Origin: DATJLY01 sp963773665
GTDB lineage: Bacteria; Pseudomonadota; Alphaproteobacteria; ATCC43930; CGMCC-115725
DNA: 64,000 nucleotides
Reading direction: 5' to 3'
Assembly (NCBI GenBank): GCA_963773665.1
Contig: CAVZBZ010000013.1
Span: 186,001 to 250,000, forward strand
The position numbers and the translations under genes were made by a program. A model generated the notes under the pieces. That model saw only the letters and a program-made list of their open reading frames with translations. It had not been told where the DNA came from and searched no databases. The number at the start of each line of letters is the position of its first letter. Position 1 is the first letter of the stretch. Below, one piece after another: positions 1 to 8,316 of this stretch.

Positions 1-496
1 GAAGAACAAGATCACCCGCCGATGGGCACGCCGCGGCACGCGCCCTTCCGCGCCGCGCGATCAGCGCACCAGTTCGGCCTACATCTTCGGCGCCATCTGC
101 CCGGCCGAGGCCAAAGGGGCCGCCCTGGTTCTGCCCCGATGCACGACCGCGGCCATGGCGCTGCATCTGGCGGAGATTTCACAAGCCGTGGCGCACGGCG
201 CCCACGCCATCGTCGTGCTCGATCAAGCAGGATGGCACACCTCACCCAAACTGCCGGTACCGAGCAACATCACCCTGATGCCGCTGCCGGCAAGGTCGCC
301 CGAACTGAACCCCGTCGAGAACATCTGGCAGTTCATGCGCGACAACTGGCTCTCCAACCGCATCTTCGCGTCCTACACAGACATCCTCGATCACTGCTGC
401 TTCGCCTGGAACTCCCTCGTCAGCCAGCCTTGGAAAATAATGTCCATCGGTTCGCGCAACTGGGCTCATGCATGATGATCAGTGAGTCTTGGTATT
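1..496 (+). mobile_element. 3' end of an IS630-type insertion sequence
   Basis: The element enters from the left window edge, so its left end is not visible. Its transposase ends at 475, and homology of the neighbouring minus-strand nuclease resumes at about 495-500, just inside a TA (gene reading ...LADAN|TKTH, stop at 479). IS630 elements insert at TA dinucleotides, so the junction near 494-497 is the likely right end. The terminal inverted repeat cannot be confirmed without the left end. Confidence 0.7.
2..475 (+). CDS. IS630 family transposase, C-terminal part (5' end outside window)
   Basis: The frame is open from base 2, so only the last 157 or so residues are present. The visible part carries the end of the DDE catalytic core: the second Asp lies in VVLDQAGWH and the final acidic residue in PELNPVENIWQFMR, the classic IS630 signature. 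It catalyses cut-and-paste movement of its element. A first ATG within the window occurs at 155, but the reading frame upstream (KNKITRRWARRG, SSAYIFGAICP) is also transposase-like, so that ATG is internal. Nothing in the visible part suggests decay. Confidence 0.85.
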   Translation, partial: KNKITRRWARRGTRPSAPRDQRTSSAYIFGAICPAEAKGAALVLPRCTTAAMALHLAEISQAVAHGAHAIVVLDQAGWHTSPKLPVPSNITLMPLPARSPELNPVENIWQFMRDNWLSNRIFASYTDILDHCCFAWNSLVSQPWKIMSIGSRNWAHA

Positions 497-1444
497 AGCG
501 TCTGCGAGTGGTGCAGCGCGCTCGAAGCCGTAGAACGGCTCCAGCTGCTTGATCGAATAGCTCTCGACGCTCGCGCGCAGACCATGCCGGACGATCTGGT
601 AAAGATCGACGAACAGGCCGGCGCGGAGCATCCGGTCGATCTCCTCCTCGCGCGTCGCATAGCGGCCCATCAGTCGCTTCAAGGCGGCCGGCTCGTAGGG
701 GGCATAGTGGTAGATGTGCAAGCCGGGGAACTGTTCCCATCGCTCCATGACGAAATCGACGAAGGTCTCGAAAACTCGCTTCTCGTCAGCGCGAGTGAAA
801 GCCCAGGCGCCCTCATACACGGCCGCACCCTGCGGATCCTTGAACTGATAGCCGAAGAGATACTCGAGGCCGTGCTCGCCGACGAAGGGATCGCCCTCAA
901 GGTCGAGAAAAACGTCGCCGTCGGATGGCTCGGGCAGACGGGTGAACCCGAAGCCAGGTTCTACCGGCAGCAACTCGAACCCGCCCGTGCCCGCCGCGCG
1001 GGCCTCCACGACGGTCCCCGCTCTTGTCTCACGGGCGAGCTTCGTGTCGATCGGTTCGTAGGACCATCCGCCCAGCCTGCTCGGCACCTCGATGCGGCGC
1101 AGAATGTCAGCGCGGCCGTTCCAGCCTTGACGCGCCAGCGCGCCCTGGGCGATCACCGGGACGCCGCGGCGCATGGCTGCCAGGGTTTCGCCAACGGCCC
1201 CTTCCGTAACCTCGATGCTGTCGATGCGGACGACTTCGAGGCCAGCCTTCATCAGGTGGTCAACATAGCTTTGCTCGTGGGGAGCACCTCGCTCGTAGAG
1301 GATCTCGAGCAGCGGATCCCAAACCTTAGGTTGCGAAATGGACCCTTCCGCCACCGCCCGGTCCAGGGCCGTGAGATGATGGCAGTTGAGGTAACCGACC
1401 AGGTCGGTCGCTGTCAGAGCCAATGTGCTCCCCACCTTCTTCAT
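479..1444 (-). pseudogene. TM0106-family RecB-like nuclease, N-terminal fragment cut by the IS630 element
   Basis: The 321-residue product starts MKKVGSTLALTATDLVGYLNCHHLT and keeps RecB-type nuclease features, including GDVFLDLEGDPF and HIYHYAPYEPAALKRL. It then runs into LEPFYGFERA, where family members normally continue into a long helicase-like part (full length is about 1100 residues). Here the frame ends after five or six foreign residues, exactly at the insertion-sequence border. What is seen is a 5' fragment; loss of function is inferred. The remainder of the gene, if retained, would lie beyond the left window edge on the far side of the element. Confidence 0.75.
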
Positions 1445-1674
1445 GAGGCGACGGTACTTGCTTCCGGCTCATGCAGCAAAGGACGGATCGGAGTTGGTCT
1501 GCGATCCCCTGGTTTTGTGCGTCGCCCGACCGAGTGTCCTGGCCTCTGCTACACGGTCGTGCTACACACGGCCCAATGGCAGATATGCCGGCCTAGGTTT
1601 TCTGCGGCTTCCGGATGTGGTGGAGTTTCCCCTCGGCTCCACCAATTCTAACGGAAATAACGCGGTAAGGCCGC

Positions 1675-2127
1675 TCACGGCTTTGCCGCTCCGAGCGCGC
1701 GGCAAAGCTCGGCGGGGCTTTGCGCGGCGCGCAATCGCCGCGCCGTCGCGGCGTTGCGCAACTGGCGCGACACGCAGGCCAGCGCCGCCAGATGATCCGC
1801 GTTCGCGTCCGCGGGCGTAAGCACGAGCGCCACGAGATCGACCGGCGTTGCGTCGATCGCCGCGAAATCGATCGGGCGCTCGAGCCGGGCGAAGAGGCAG
1901 AAGGGCCGCTCCACTCCGGGGATGCGGGCGTGCGGCATGGCGACCCCTTGTCCGACGCCCGTCGAGCCCAGCTCCTCGCGCCGCAGGAGCGCGTCCAGAA
2001 TGATCTGCGGGTCGAGCGCAAGCGAGGCGCCGGCGTGGCGCGCCAATTCGGTCAGGACCTGGCGCTTGTCGCTCGCGCGCAATCCCGCGAGGACGCGGTC
2101 GGGGCGGATCAGATCGGCGATCTCCAT
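1675..2127 (-). CDS. ptsN: PTS IIA-like nitrogen regulatory protein PtsN
   Basis: This 150-residue EIIA-Ntr protein receives a phosphate from NPr in the nitrogen phosphotransferase system and acts as a cytoplasmic regulator rather than a sugar transporter. The phosphorylated histidine is His66 in GVAMPHARIPG, and length fits the family. It lies 7 bp downstream of kdpE on the same strand, so it probably belongs to the kdp operon. That position makes sense because EIIA-Ntr is known in enterobacteria to bind KdpD and TrkA and so link nitrogen status to potassium uptake. It may be a second, kdp-dedicated copy. Confidence 0.85.
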   Translation of the reverse strand: MEIADLIRPDRVLAGLRASDKRQVLTELARHAGASLALDPQIILDALLRREELGSTGVGQGVAMPHARIPGVERPFCLFARLERPIDFAAIDATPVDLVALVLTPADANADHLAALACVSRQLRNAATARRLRAAQSPAELCRALGAAKP

Positions 2128-2134
2128 GCCCCCC

Positions 2135-2827
2135 TCATTCGGAAACGCGCAGCCGATAGCCCACGCCCTGCTCGGTCAGGATGTGCTGCGGCCGCTCGGG
2201 ATCGGCCTCGATCTTGTGCCTGAGCGCGCGGATGTAGATGCGCAGGTACTGCACGTCCGCCTCGCTGCCCCACACCTCGCGCAGCAGGAACTTGTGCGTC
2301 AGAACCTTGCCGGCATGCGCCACCAGCACGCGCAGCAAATCGTATTCGCGCGGCGACAGCTTCACCTCGGCGCCGTCGACGGTCACGATGCGCCGCACCA
2401 GATCGACCGCGAGGCCGCCGCTGCGGAATACCGGGCGCTCGCCCTGCTGCTGCAGGCGGTGGCGCATCGCCGCCCGCAGGCGCGCCAAAAGCTCGTCGAT
2501 GCCGAACGGCTTGGTCACGTAGTCGTCGGCGCCGAGATCGAGCGCCGCCACCTTGCCCGCCTCGTCCGTGCGGCTCGACAGCACGATGATCGGCAGGCTC
2601 GATCCCGCCGCGCGAATCTCGCGGATCACCTCCAGCCCGCCCATGTCCGGCAGGCCGAGATCGAGCACGAGCACGTCGGTGGGGCCGCGCTTCAGCGCCG
2701 CGATGGCGTCGCGCCCGCCGGCCGCTTCGCTCACCTCGTAGCCCTGGGCGCGCAGGCTGGTGCGCAAAAAGCGCAGGATCGCCGGCTCGTCATCGACGAT
2801 GAGGACGCGCAGCGGCAGAGCGTTCAT
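2135..2827 (-). CDS. kdpE: Potassium-responsive response regulator KdpE
   Basis: OmpR/PhoB-type regulator of 230 residues. The receiver domain covers about 1-120 with acidic pocket Asp12/Asp13 and phosphoacceptor Asp56 (VLVLDLGLP), followed by the conserved Lys in YVTKPF. A winged-helix DNA-binding domain fills about 130-230 (SPREYDLLRVLVAHAGKVLTHKFLLREVWG). The start overlaps the kdpD stop by 4 bp (ATGA), which indicates translational coupling. It would activate kdp transcription. Candidate binding sites with the spacing known for this family lie upstream of the operon and of two neighbouring operons. Confidence 0.95.
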   Translation of the reverse strand: MNALPLRVLIVDDEPAILRFLRTSLRAQGYEVSEAAGGRDAIAALKRGPTDVLVLDLGLPDMGGLEVIREIRAAGSSLPIIVLSSRTDEAGKVAALDLGADDYVTKPFGIDELLARLRAAMRHRLQQQGERPVFRSGGLAVDLVRRIVTVDGAEVKLSPREYDLLRVLVAHAGKVLTHKFLLREVWGSEADVQYLRIYIRALRHKIEADPERPQHILTEQGVGYRLRVSE

Positions 2828-5532
2828 GCCGCCTCGCCTTGCGCCGCGGCTGCATCGCTCGCGGCCGGCATGGCGATGGTGAAGACCGCGCCGGTCCGGT
2901 CGCGCCGGTTGCCGGCAGCGATCGTGCCGCCCATCGCCTCGACGAAGCCGCGGCAGATAGCAAGCCCGAGACCGGTGCCGGCGCGTTTGCGGTCGGCCAC
3001 GTGCACGCGATAGAACTTGTCGAAGATGCGCTCCAGGTCCTCGGGCGGCAGGCCTTCGCCCTCGTCCATCACCTGGATCACGACCCGGTCGCCAGTGCGG
3101 CGCGCCTCGAGCCGGACCGTGGTGCCGGCAGGCGCGTATTTCGCGGCGTTGTCGAGGAGATTGAACAGCACCTGCTCGAACAGCACGGGGTCGAGCCGCA
3201 ACAGCGGCAGGTCGGCGGCGAGATCGACATCGACGCGATGCCCTGCCAGAACCTTCCCGGCGCGCTCGAGCGCGCTCCCCACCATGTCGGCGAGATCGAC
3301 GAGATCGGCGCGCGGCGAAAGCGCGCCGGATTCGAGCCGCGTCATGTCGAGCAGATTGGCGATGAAGCGGTTGAGCCGTTCCGCCTCTTCCTGGATGGTG
3401 CCGATCAGCTCGTCCTGCGCGCGCTCGTCGAGCGCGTGGCGATATGTCCGCAGGCCGGTCGCCGAGCCGAGGATCGCCGCCAGGGGCGTACGCAGATCGT
3501 GCGAGATCGAGGTGAGGAGCGCCGAACGCATGCGCTCGGCCTCGGCCGTGACGCGCGCCTGCGCCACATCGTGCGTGAGGTTGAGGCGCTCGATCGCGAG
3601 CGCCGCCTGGTCGGCAAGCGCATCAAGCAGGCGGCGCTGTTCCGGCGACAGCAACGGCCCGGCGCGGTCGCTGTCGAGGCCGACGACGCCGACCGCGCCG
3701 CGCCCGGTCCGCAGCGGCAGGAACAGCCATTTCGCGCCCGGCAAGGTGTCGGCGCCGCGGCCGGCCGGCTGGTTGTGCTCCCAGCACCATTTGGCCGCCG
3801 CGAGATCCGCCTCGTCGAGCAGGTCTTCTGGCGGATAGCCCGCGCGCACCGCGACGCTCTCGCCCTCGGGCAGAAGCAGCACGACCCGCACCTTCAGCAT
3901 CAGCGCGATCTGATAGGCGGTCGCCCACAGAAGATCGTCGAGCGTGACCGAGCCGGCGAGCTTGCGGCTGAAGAGATAGAGCTCCTCGGTCGCGCGCGCG
4001 CGCTGGCGCGCCACAACGGCCTGGTCGCGCACGCGCGAGGTGAGGTTGCTCGCGATCAGCGCCACCGCGGCGAAGAAGAAGAGCGCGACGACGTTCTCGG
4101 GATCGGCGATCGTGAAGGTATAAAGCGGCGGCAGGAAGAAGAAATTGTAGGCCAGCACGGAGGCGAGGCAGGCGAACAGCGACGGCCACAGCCCATAGGC
4201 GATGGCACTCGCGAGCACGGCGGTGAGGAAGACGAGCGCCACGTTGGAAATGCCGAGGAACTGCTGCAGCGCCTCGCCGATCGCAAGCGCTGCCGCGACC
4301 ATGCCGAGGCTGGCGCCATACTCGCTCAGATCGAAGCCGCCGTGGCGCGGCTGTGTTGCCACGCGGTCGGCATGCTGCGGCTCGCCCTCGTGCGGCTCGG
4401 CAATGACGTGGACGCTGATGTCGCCGGCGCGCCGGATCACCTGATGCGTGACCGAGCCGCGCAGCAGCTCGGCCCAGCGCGGCCGGCGCGACTTGGCGAC
4501 GACGATATGCGTGAAATTGTTGGCTTGGGCGTATTCGACGATGCCGGTGGTGACGTCCGAGGCCGGGATCGTCACGGCCTCGCCGCCCAGACGCTGCGCC
4601 AGGCGCTGGCCTTCGGCGATGCGGTCGCGCGCCGCGTCGTCGAGCCGCTGCGTGCGCGAGGTCTCGATCGTGATCGCGGTCCACGGCGCGCGCAGCCGGT
4701 CGGCCATGCGGCGGCCATACCGCACCACCGCGCCGCTGCCCGGCTGCTCGTTGATGCACACCAGAACGCGCTCGCCCGCGGCCCAGGGGCCAGGGATGGC
4801 GTGGGCGCGCATGTATGTCACCATCTGCTCGTCGACGCTCTGCGCCGTGCGGCGCAGCGCCAGCTCGCGCAGCGCGGTCAGATTGCCCGGCAGGAAATAA
4901 TGGCGGACCGCGCGCTCGGCCTGCTGCGGCACATAGACCTTGCCCTCGCGCAGCCGCTGGATCAGGTCTTCGGGCGTGAGATCGACCACCTCGATCTCGT
5001 CGGCGCGGTCGATGAACGAATCCGGCACCGTCTCGCGCACGCGGATGCGGGTGATCCTGGCGACGACGTCGTTGAGGCTCTCGACATGCTGGATGTTGAG
5101 CGTGGTATAGACGTCGATCCCTGCATCGAGCAGCTCGTCCACGTCGAGATAGCGCTTGGGATGGCGGCTGCCGGGCGCATTGGTGTGCGCGAGCTCGTCG
5201 ACGAGGACGAGCTTCGGCCGCCGCGCAAGCACGGCGTCGAGGTCCATTTCCTCGAGCCAGTGCCCCTTGTATTCGACCTTGCGGCGCGGCACCACCTCGA
5301 GCCCTTCGAGGAGCGCCTCGGTTTCCTTGCGCCCGTGCGTCTCGACGATGCCGACCGCGACATCGACGCCCTCGCGCCGCTTGTCCTTGGCGATGGTGAG
5401 CATCTCGAAGGTCTTGCCGACGCCGGGTGCTGCGCCGAGGAACACTTTGAGATGCCCGCGCGTCTCCTGCTTCGCCTGGGCGAGGAGGGCATCGGGAGAG
5501 GGGCGATTGTCGCGGTCGGGCCGGTCGTCCAT
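2824..5532 (-). CDS. kdpD: Sensor histidine kinase KdpD
   Basis: Full-length 902-residue KdpD. The N-terminal KdpD domain has Walker A GAAPGVGKT (about 33-41) and DELAHTNAPGSRH, followed by a universal-stress-like domain. A compact four-helix membrane block begins near 405, then a GAF-like region. The kinase core has His678 in ISHDLRTPLAAILGS, an N box LFNLLDNAAKYAP and G boxes DEGEGLP and GTGLGLAIC. It senses potassium limitation or ionic stress and phosphorylates KdpE. It lies 27 bp after kdpC and overlaps kdpE, inside the operon. Confidence 0.96.
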   Translation of the reverse strand: MDDRPDRDNRPSPDALLAQAKQETRGHLKVFLGAAPGVGKTFEMLTIAKDKRREGVDVAVGIVETHGRKETEALLEGLEVVPRRKVEYKGHWLEEMDLDAVLARRPKLVLVDELAHTNAPGSRHPKRYLDVDELLDAGIDVYTTLNIQHVESLNDVVARITRIRVRETVPDSFIDRADEIEVVDLTPEDLIQRLREGKVYVPQQAERAVRHYFLPGNLTALRELALRRTAQSVDEQMVTYMRAHAIPGPWAAGERVLVCINEQPGSGAVVRYGRRMADRLRAPWTAITIETSRTQRLDDAARDRIAEGQRLAQRLGGEAVTIPASDVTTGIVEYAQANNFTHIVVAKSRRPRWAELLRGSVTHQVIRRAGDISVHVIAEPHEGEPQHADRVATQPRHGGFDLSEYGASLGMVAAALAIGEALQQFLGISNVALVFLTAVLASAIAYGLWPSLFACLASVLAYNFFFLPPLYTFTIADPENVVALFFFAAVALIASNLTSRVRDQAVVARQRARATEELYLFSRKLAGSVTLDDLLWATAYQIALMLKVRVVLLLPEGESVAVRAGYPPEDLLDEADLAAAKWCWEHNQPAGRGADTLPGAKWLFLPLRTGRGAVGVVGLDSDRAGPLLSPEQRRLLDALADQAALAIERLNLTHDVAQARVTAEAERMRSALLTSISHDLRTPLAAILGSATGLRTYRHALDERAQDELIGTIQEEAERLNRFIANLLDMTRLESGALSPRADLVDLADMVGSALERAGKVLAGHRVDVDLAADLPLLRLDPVLFEQVLFNLLDNAAKYAPAGTTVRLEARRTGDRVVIQVMDEGEGLPPEDLERIFDKFYRVHVADRKRAGTGLGLAICRGFVEAMGGTIAAGNRRDRTGAVFTIAMPAASDAAAAQGEAA

Positions 5533-5559
5533 GTCAGCGGCGGTTGCTCGTCCGCCGTA

Positions 5560-6165
5560 TTATTTGGGGGCGAGCGCGTCCAGTGCCAAATTGAGCTTTA
5601 GCACATTGACGTGCGGCTCGCCGAGGACGCCGAAAATGCGCCCTTGCGTGTTGTCCGCGACGAGCTGGCGGACCCGGTCTTCGGCGAGGCCGCGAGCCTT
5701 CGCGACGCGCGGCGCCTGGAAGAGGGCGCCCGCCGGCGTGATGTCGGGATCGAGCCCGCTGGCCGAGGTCGTGACCAGATCAACCGGCACGGGCGCGTTC
5801 GGGTTCTCCTCGTGCAGCTTCGCCGCATCGTCCTTGACGCGATCGATCAGCGGCTGCGCCGTCGGCCCGAGGTTCGAGCCCACCGAATTGTCGGCGGCAT
5901 AGGGCACCGAAACGGTCTTGGTCGGGTCCTTCGGGTCGGGCTCGGTCGTAGCGGACGGGCGCGGGTGGAAATACTTGTCGTCGGCGAAATTCTGGCCGAT
6001 GAGCGTCGAGCCGACGACCTTGCCGTCCTGCTCGACCAGGCTGCCGTTCGCCTGACTCGGGAAGAGGATCTGGGCGATGCCCGTCATTCCGAGCGGATAG
6101 ATCAATCCCGTTATCACCGTCATGACGACGATCATCATGATGGCGGGGCGGATTTGCTTCAGCAT
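5560..6165 (-). CDS. kdpC: Potassium-transporting ATPase subunit C
   Basis: KdpC of 201 residues with one N-terminal membrane helix (IMMIVVMTVITGLIYPLGMTGIAQ) and a periplasmic domain. Family motifs visible include GSTLIGQNF, YFHPRPSA and the C-terminal ASGLDPDITPAGA with QVARVAKARG-like and RIFGVLGEPHVNVLKLNLALD segments. It stabilises the KdpFABC complex and raises potassium affinity. The gene starts 15 bp after kdpB. The ordering kdpA-B-C is canonical. Confidence 0.95.
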   Translation of the reverse strand: MLKQIRPAIMMIVVMTVITGLIYPLGMTGIAQILFPSQANGSLVEQDGKVVGSTLIGQNFADDKYFHPRPSATTEPDPKDPTKTVSVPYAADNSVGSNLGPTAQPLIDRVKDDAAKLHEENPNAPVPVDLVTTSASGLDPDITPAGALFQAPRVAKARGLAEDRVRQLVADNTQGRIFGVLGEPHVNVLKLNLALDALAPK

Positions 6166-6180
6166 GAGTGGGGCCCTCCT

Positions 6181-8289
6181 TTACGCGAGCCCGATCGCGG
6201 TGACGATGAGGTCGATGAGCTTGATGCCGATGAACGGCGCGACGATGCCGCCGACGCCATAGACCCACAGATTGCGGCGCAGGATGCTCGCCGCTCCCGC
6301 CGGGCGGTACTTGACCCCGCGCAGCGACAGCGGAATGAGCGCGATGATGATGAGCGCATTGAAGATGATCGCCGACAGGATCGCGCTCTCCGGCGTGCGC
6401 AAGTGCATGACGTTGAGCACCCAGAGCTGCGGATAGAAGGCGGCGAACATTGCCGGGATGATGGCGAAGTATTTCGCCACGTCGTTGGCGATCGAGAAGG
6501 TCGTAAGCGCGCCGCGCGTCATCAGGAGCTGCTTGCCGATCTCGACGATCTCGATGAGCTTGGTCGGATCGCTGTCGAGATCGACCATGTTGCCGGCCTC
6601 GCGCGCCGCCATCGTGCCGGTGTTCATGGCGACGCCGACATCGGCCTGGGCCAGCGCCGGCGCGTCGTTCGTGCCGTCGCCGCACATGGCAACGAGCTTG
6701 CCCTTGCCCTGCTCGTCGCGGATGAGGCGAAGCTTGTCTTCGGGGGTCGCCTGCGCCAGGAAATCGTCGACGCCCGATTCGGCGGCGATCGCCGCGGCGG
6801 TCAGGGGATTGTCGCCGGTGATCATCACGGTGCGGATGCCCATCTGCCTCAGCTCGGCGAAGCGCTCCTTGATGCCGCCCTTGACGATGTCCTTCAAATA
6901 GATGACGCCGAGGATGCGGTCGTCCATGGCGACGACGAGCGGCGTGCCGCCCGCGCGCGAAATGCGCTCGACGGCTGCCTGCAACTGCGCCGGCGGCGCA
7001 TTGCGCTTGCCGGCGTAGTCGAGGATCGAATCGGCCGCGCCCTTGCGGATCTTGTGGCCTTCGATATCGACGCCGCTCATCCGCGTCTGCGCCGAGAAGG
7101 GAATGAACTGCGCGTTGAGCGACGCCATCTCGCGCGCGCGGATGCCGTATTTCTCCTTGGCCAGCACGACGATCGAGCGGCCTTCCGGCGTCTCGTCCGA
7201 AAGCGAGGCAAGCTGCGCCGCGTCGGCCAGTTCCCGCTCGTTGACGCCGGGCAGCGCAATGAACTCCGACGCCTGGCGATTGCCGAGCGTGATGGTTCCG
7301 GTCTTGTCGAGAAGCAGCGTGTCCACGTCGCCCGCGGCCTCGACGGCGCGGCCCGACATGGCGAGCACGTTGAAGCGCACGAGCCGGTCCATGCCGGCGA
7401 TGCCGATCGCCGACAGCAGCGCGCCGATCGTGGTCGGGATCAAGGTCACGAACAGCGCGATCAGCACCACGACCGAAACGGCGCCGCCGGCATAGGACGC
7501 AAAGCTCGGGATCGTCACCGTGGCGAAGACGAAGATGATCGTCATGCCGGCGAGCAGGATGTTGAGCGCGATCTCGTTAGGCGTCTTCTGCCGCACCGCG
7601 CCCTCGACGAGCGCAATCATGCGGTCGAGGAACGTCGAGCCCTGCGCCGCCGTGATGCGCACCTTGAGCCAGTCCGAGGTAACGCGCGTGCCGCCCGTGA
7701 CGGCCGAACGGTCGCCGCCGCTTTCGCGGATGACCGGCGCCGATTCGCCGGTGATCGCCGATTCGTCGACCGAGGCGACGCCCTCGATCACCTCGCCGTC
7801 GCTCGGAATGAAGTCGCTCTGCTCGACGAGCACGATGTCGCCCGGCTTCAAGGCCGCCGCGCCGATCAGCTCGAATTCGCGCGCCTCTTTCTTGAACAGG
7901 CGCTTCGCCTTCGTGTCGGTGCGCATGCGGCGCAGCGTGTCGGCCTGCGCCTTGCCGCGGCCCTCGGCCACCGCTTCGGCGAAATTAGCGAACAGCACGG
8001 TGAACCACAGCCAGACCGAAATCTGCCCGGAGAACAGCGCATTCATGCCGACCAGCTTGCCGGGGCCGACGAAGAGGTCGCGCAGGAAGAAGACAGTGGT
8101 CAGCACCGAGACGATCTCGACGCAGAACATCACCGGGTTCTTGACCAGCGTCCGCGGGTTGAGCTTGCGGAACGAGGCCCCGAGCGCCGGCACGATGAGC
8201 GAGCTGTCGAACAGCGACAGCGGCTGCACCTGGCGCTTGTAGAGGCCGGTATGCGGCGATCCGGCGAGGGTGGGGGTAACGTCGTTCAT
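6181..8289 (-). CDS. kdpB: Potassium-transporting P-type ATPase subunit B
   Basis: Catalytic subunit of 702 residues, close to usual length. The phosphorylated residue is Asp328 in LLLDKTGTIT. The actuator-domain loop is TGESAPV, and the hinge motif is MITGDNPLTAAAIA followed by CGDGTNDAPALAQADVGVAM. These place it in the P1A class of P-type ATPases. It hydrolyses ATP to drive potassium uptake through KdpA. Spacing to kdpA (27 bp) and kdpC (15 bp) shows a single transcript. Confidence 0.97.
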   Translation of the reverse strand: MNDVTPTLAGSPHTGLYKRQVQPLSLFDSSLIVPALGASFRKLNPRTLVKNPVMFCVEIVSVLTTVFFLRDLFVGPGKLVGMNALFSGQISVWLWFTVLFANFAEAVAEGRGKAQADTLRRMRTDTKAKRLFKKEAREFELIGAAALKPGDIVLVEQSDFIPSDGEVIEGVASVDESAITGESAPVIRESGGDRSAVTGGTRVTSDWLKVRITAAQGSTFLDRMIALVEGAVRQKTPNEIALNILLAGMTIIFVFATVTIPSFASYAGGAVSVVVLIALFVTLIPTTIGALLSAIGIAGMDRLVRFNVLAMSGRAVEAAGDVDTLLLDKTGTITLGNRQASEFIALPGVNERELADAAQLASLSDETPEGRSIVVLAKEKYGIRAREMASLNAQFIPFSAQTRMSGVDIEGHKIRKGAADSILDYAGKRNAPPAQLQAAVERISRAGGTPLVVAMDDRILGVIYLKDIVKGGIKERFAELRQMGIRTVMITGDNPLTAAAIAAESGVDDFLAQATPEDKLRLIRDEQGKGKLVAMCGDGTNDAPALAQADVGVAMNTGTMAAREAGNMVDLDSDPTKLIEIVEIGKQLLMTRGALTTFSIANDVAKYFAIIPAMFAAFYPQLWVLNVMHLRTPESAILSAIIFNALIIIALIPLSLRGVKYRPAGAASILRRNLWVYGVGGIVAPFIGIKLIDLIVTAIGLA

Positions 8290-8316
8290 TGGAGAACCCC
8301 TTGGAATTCGAGTCGT

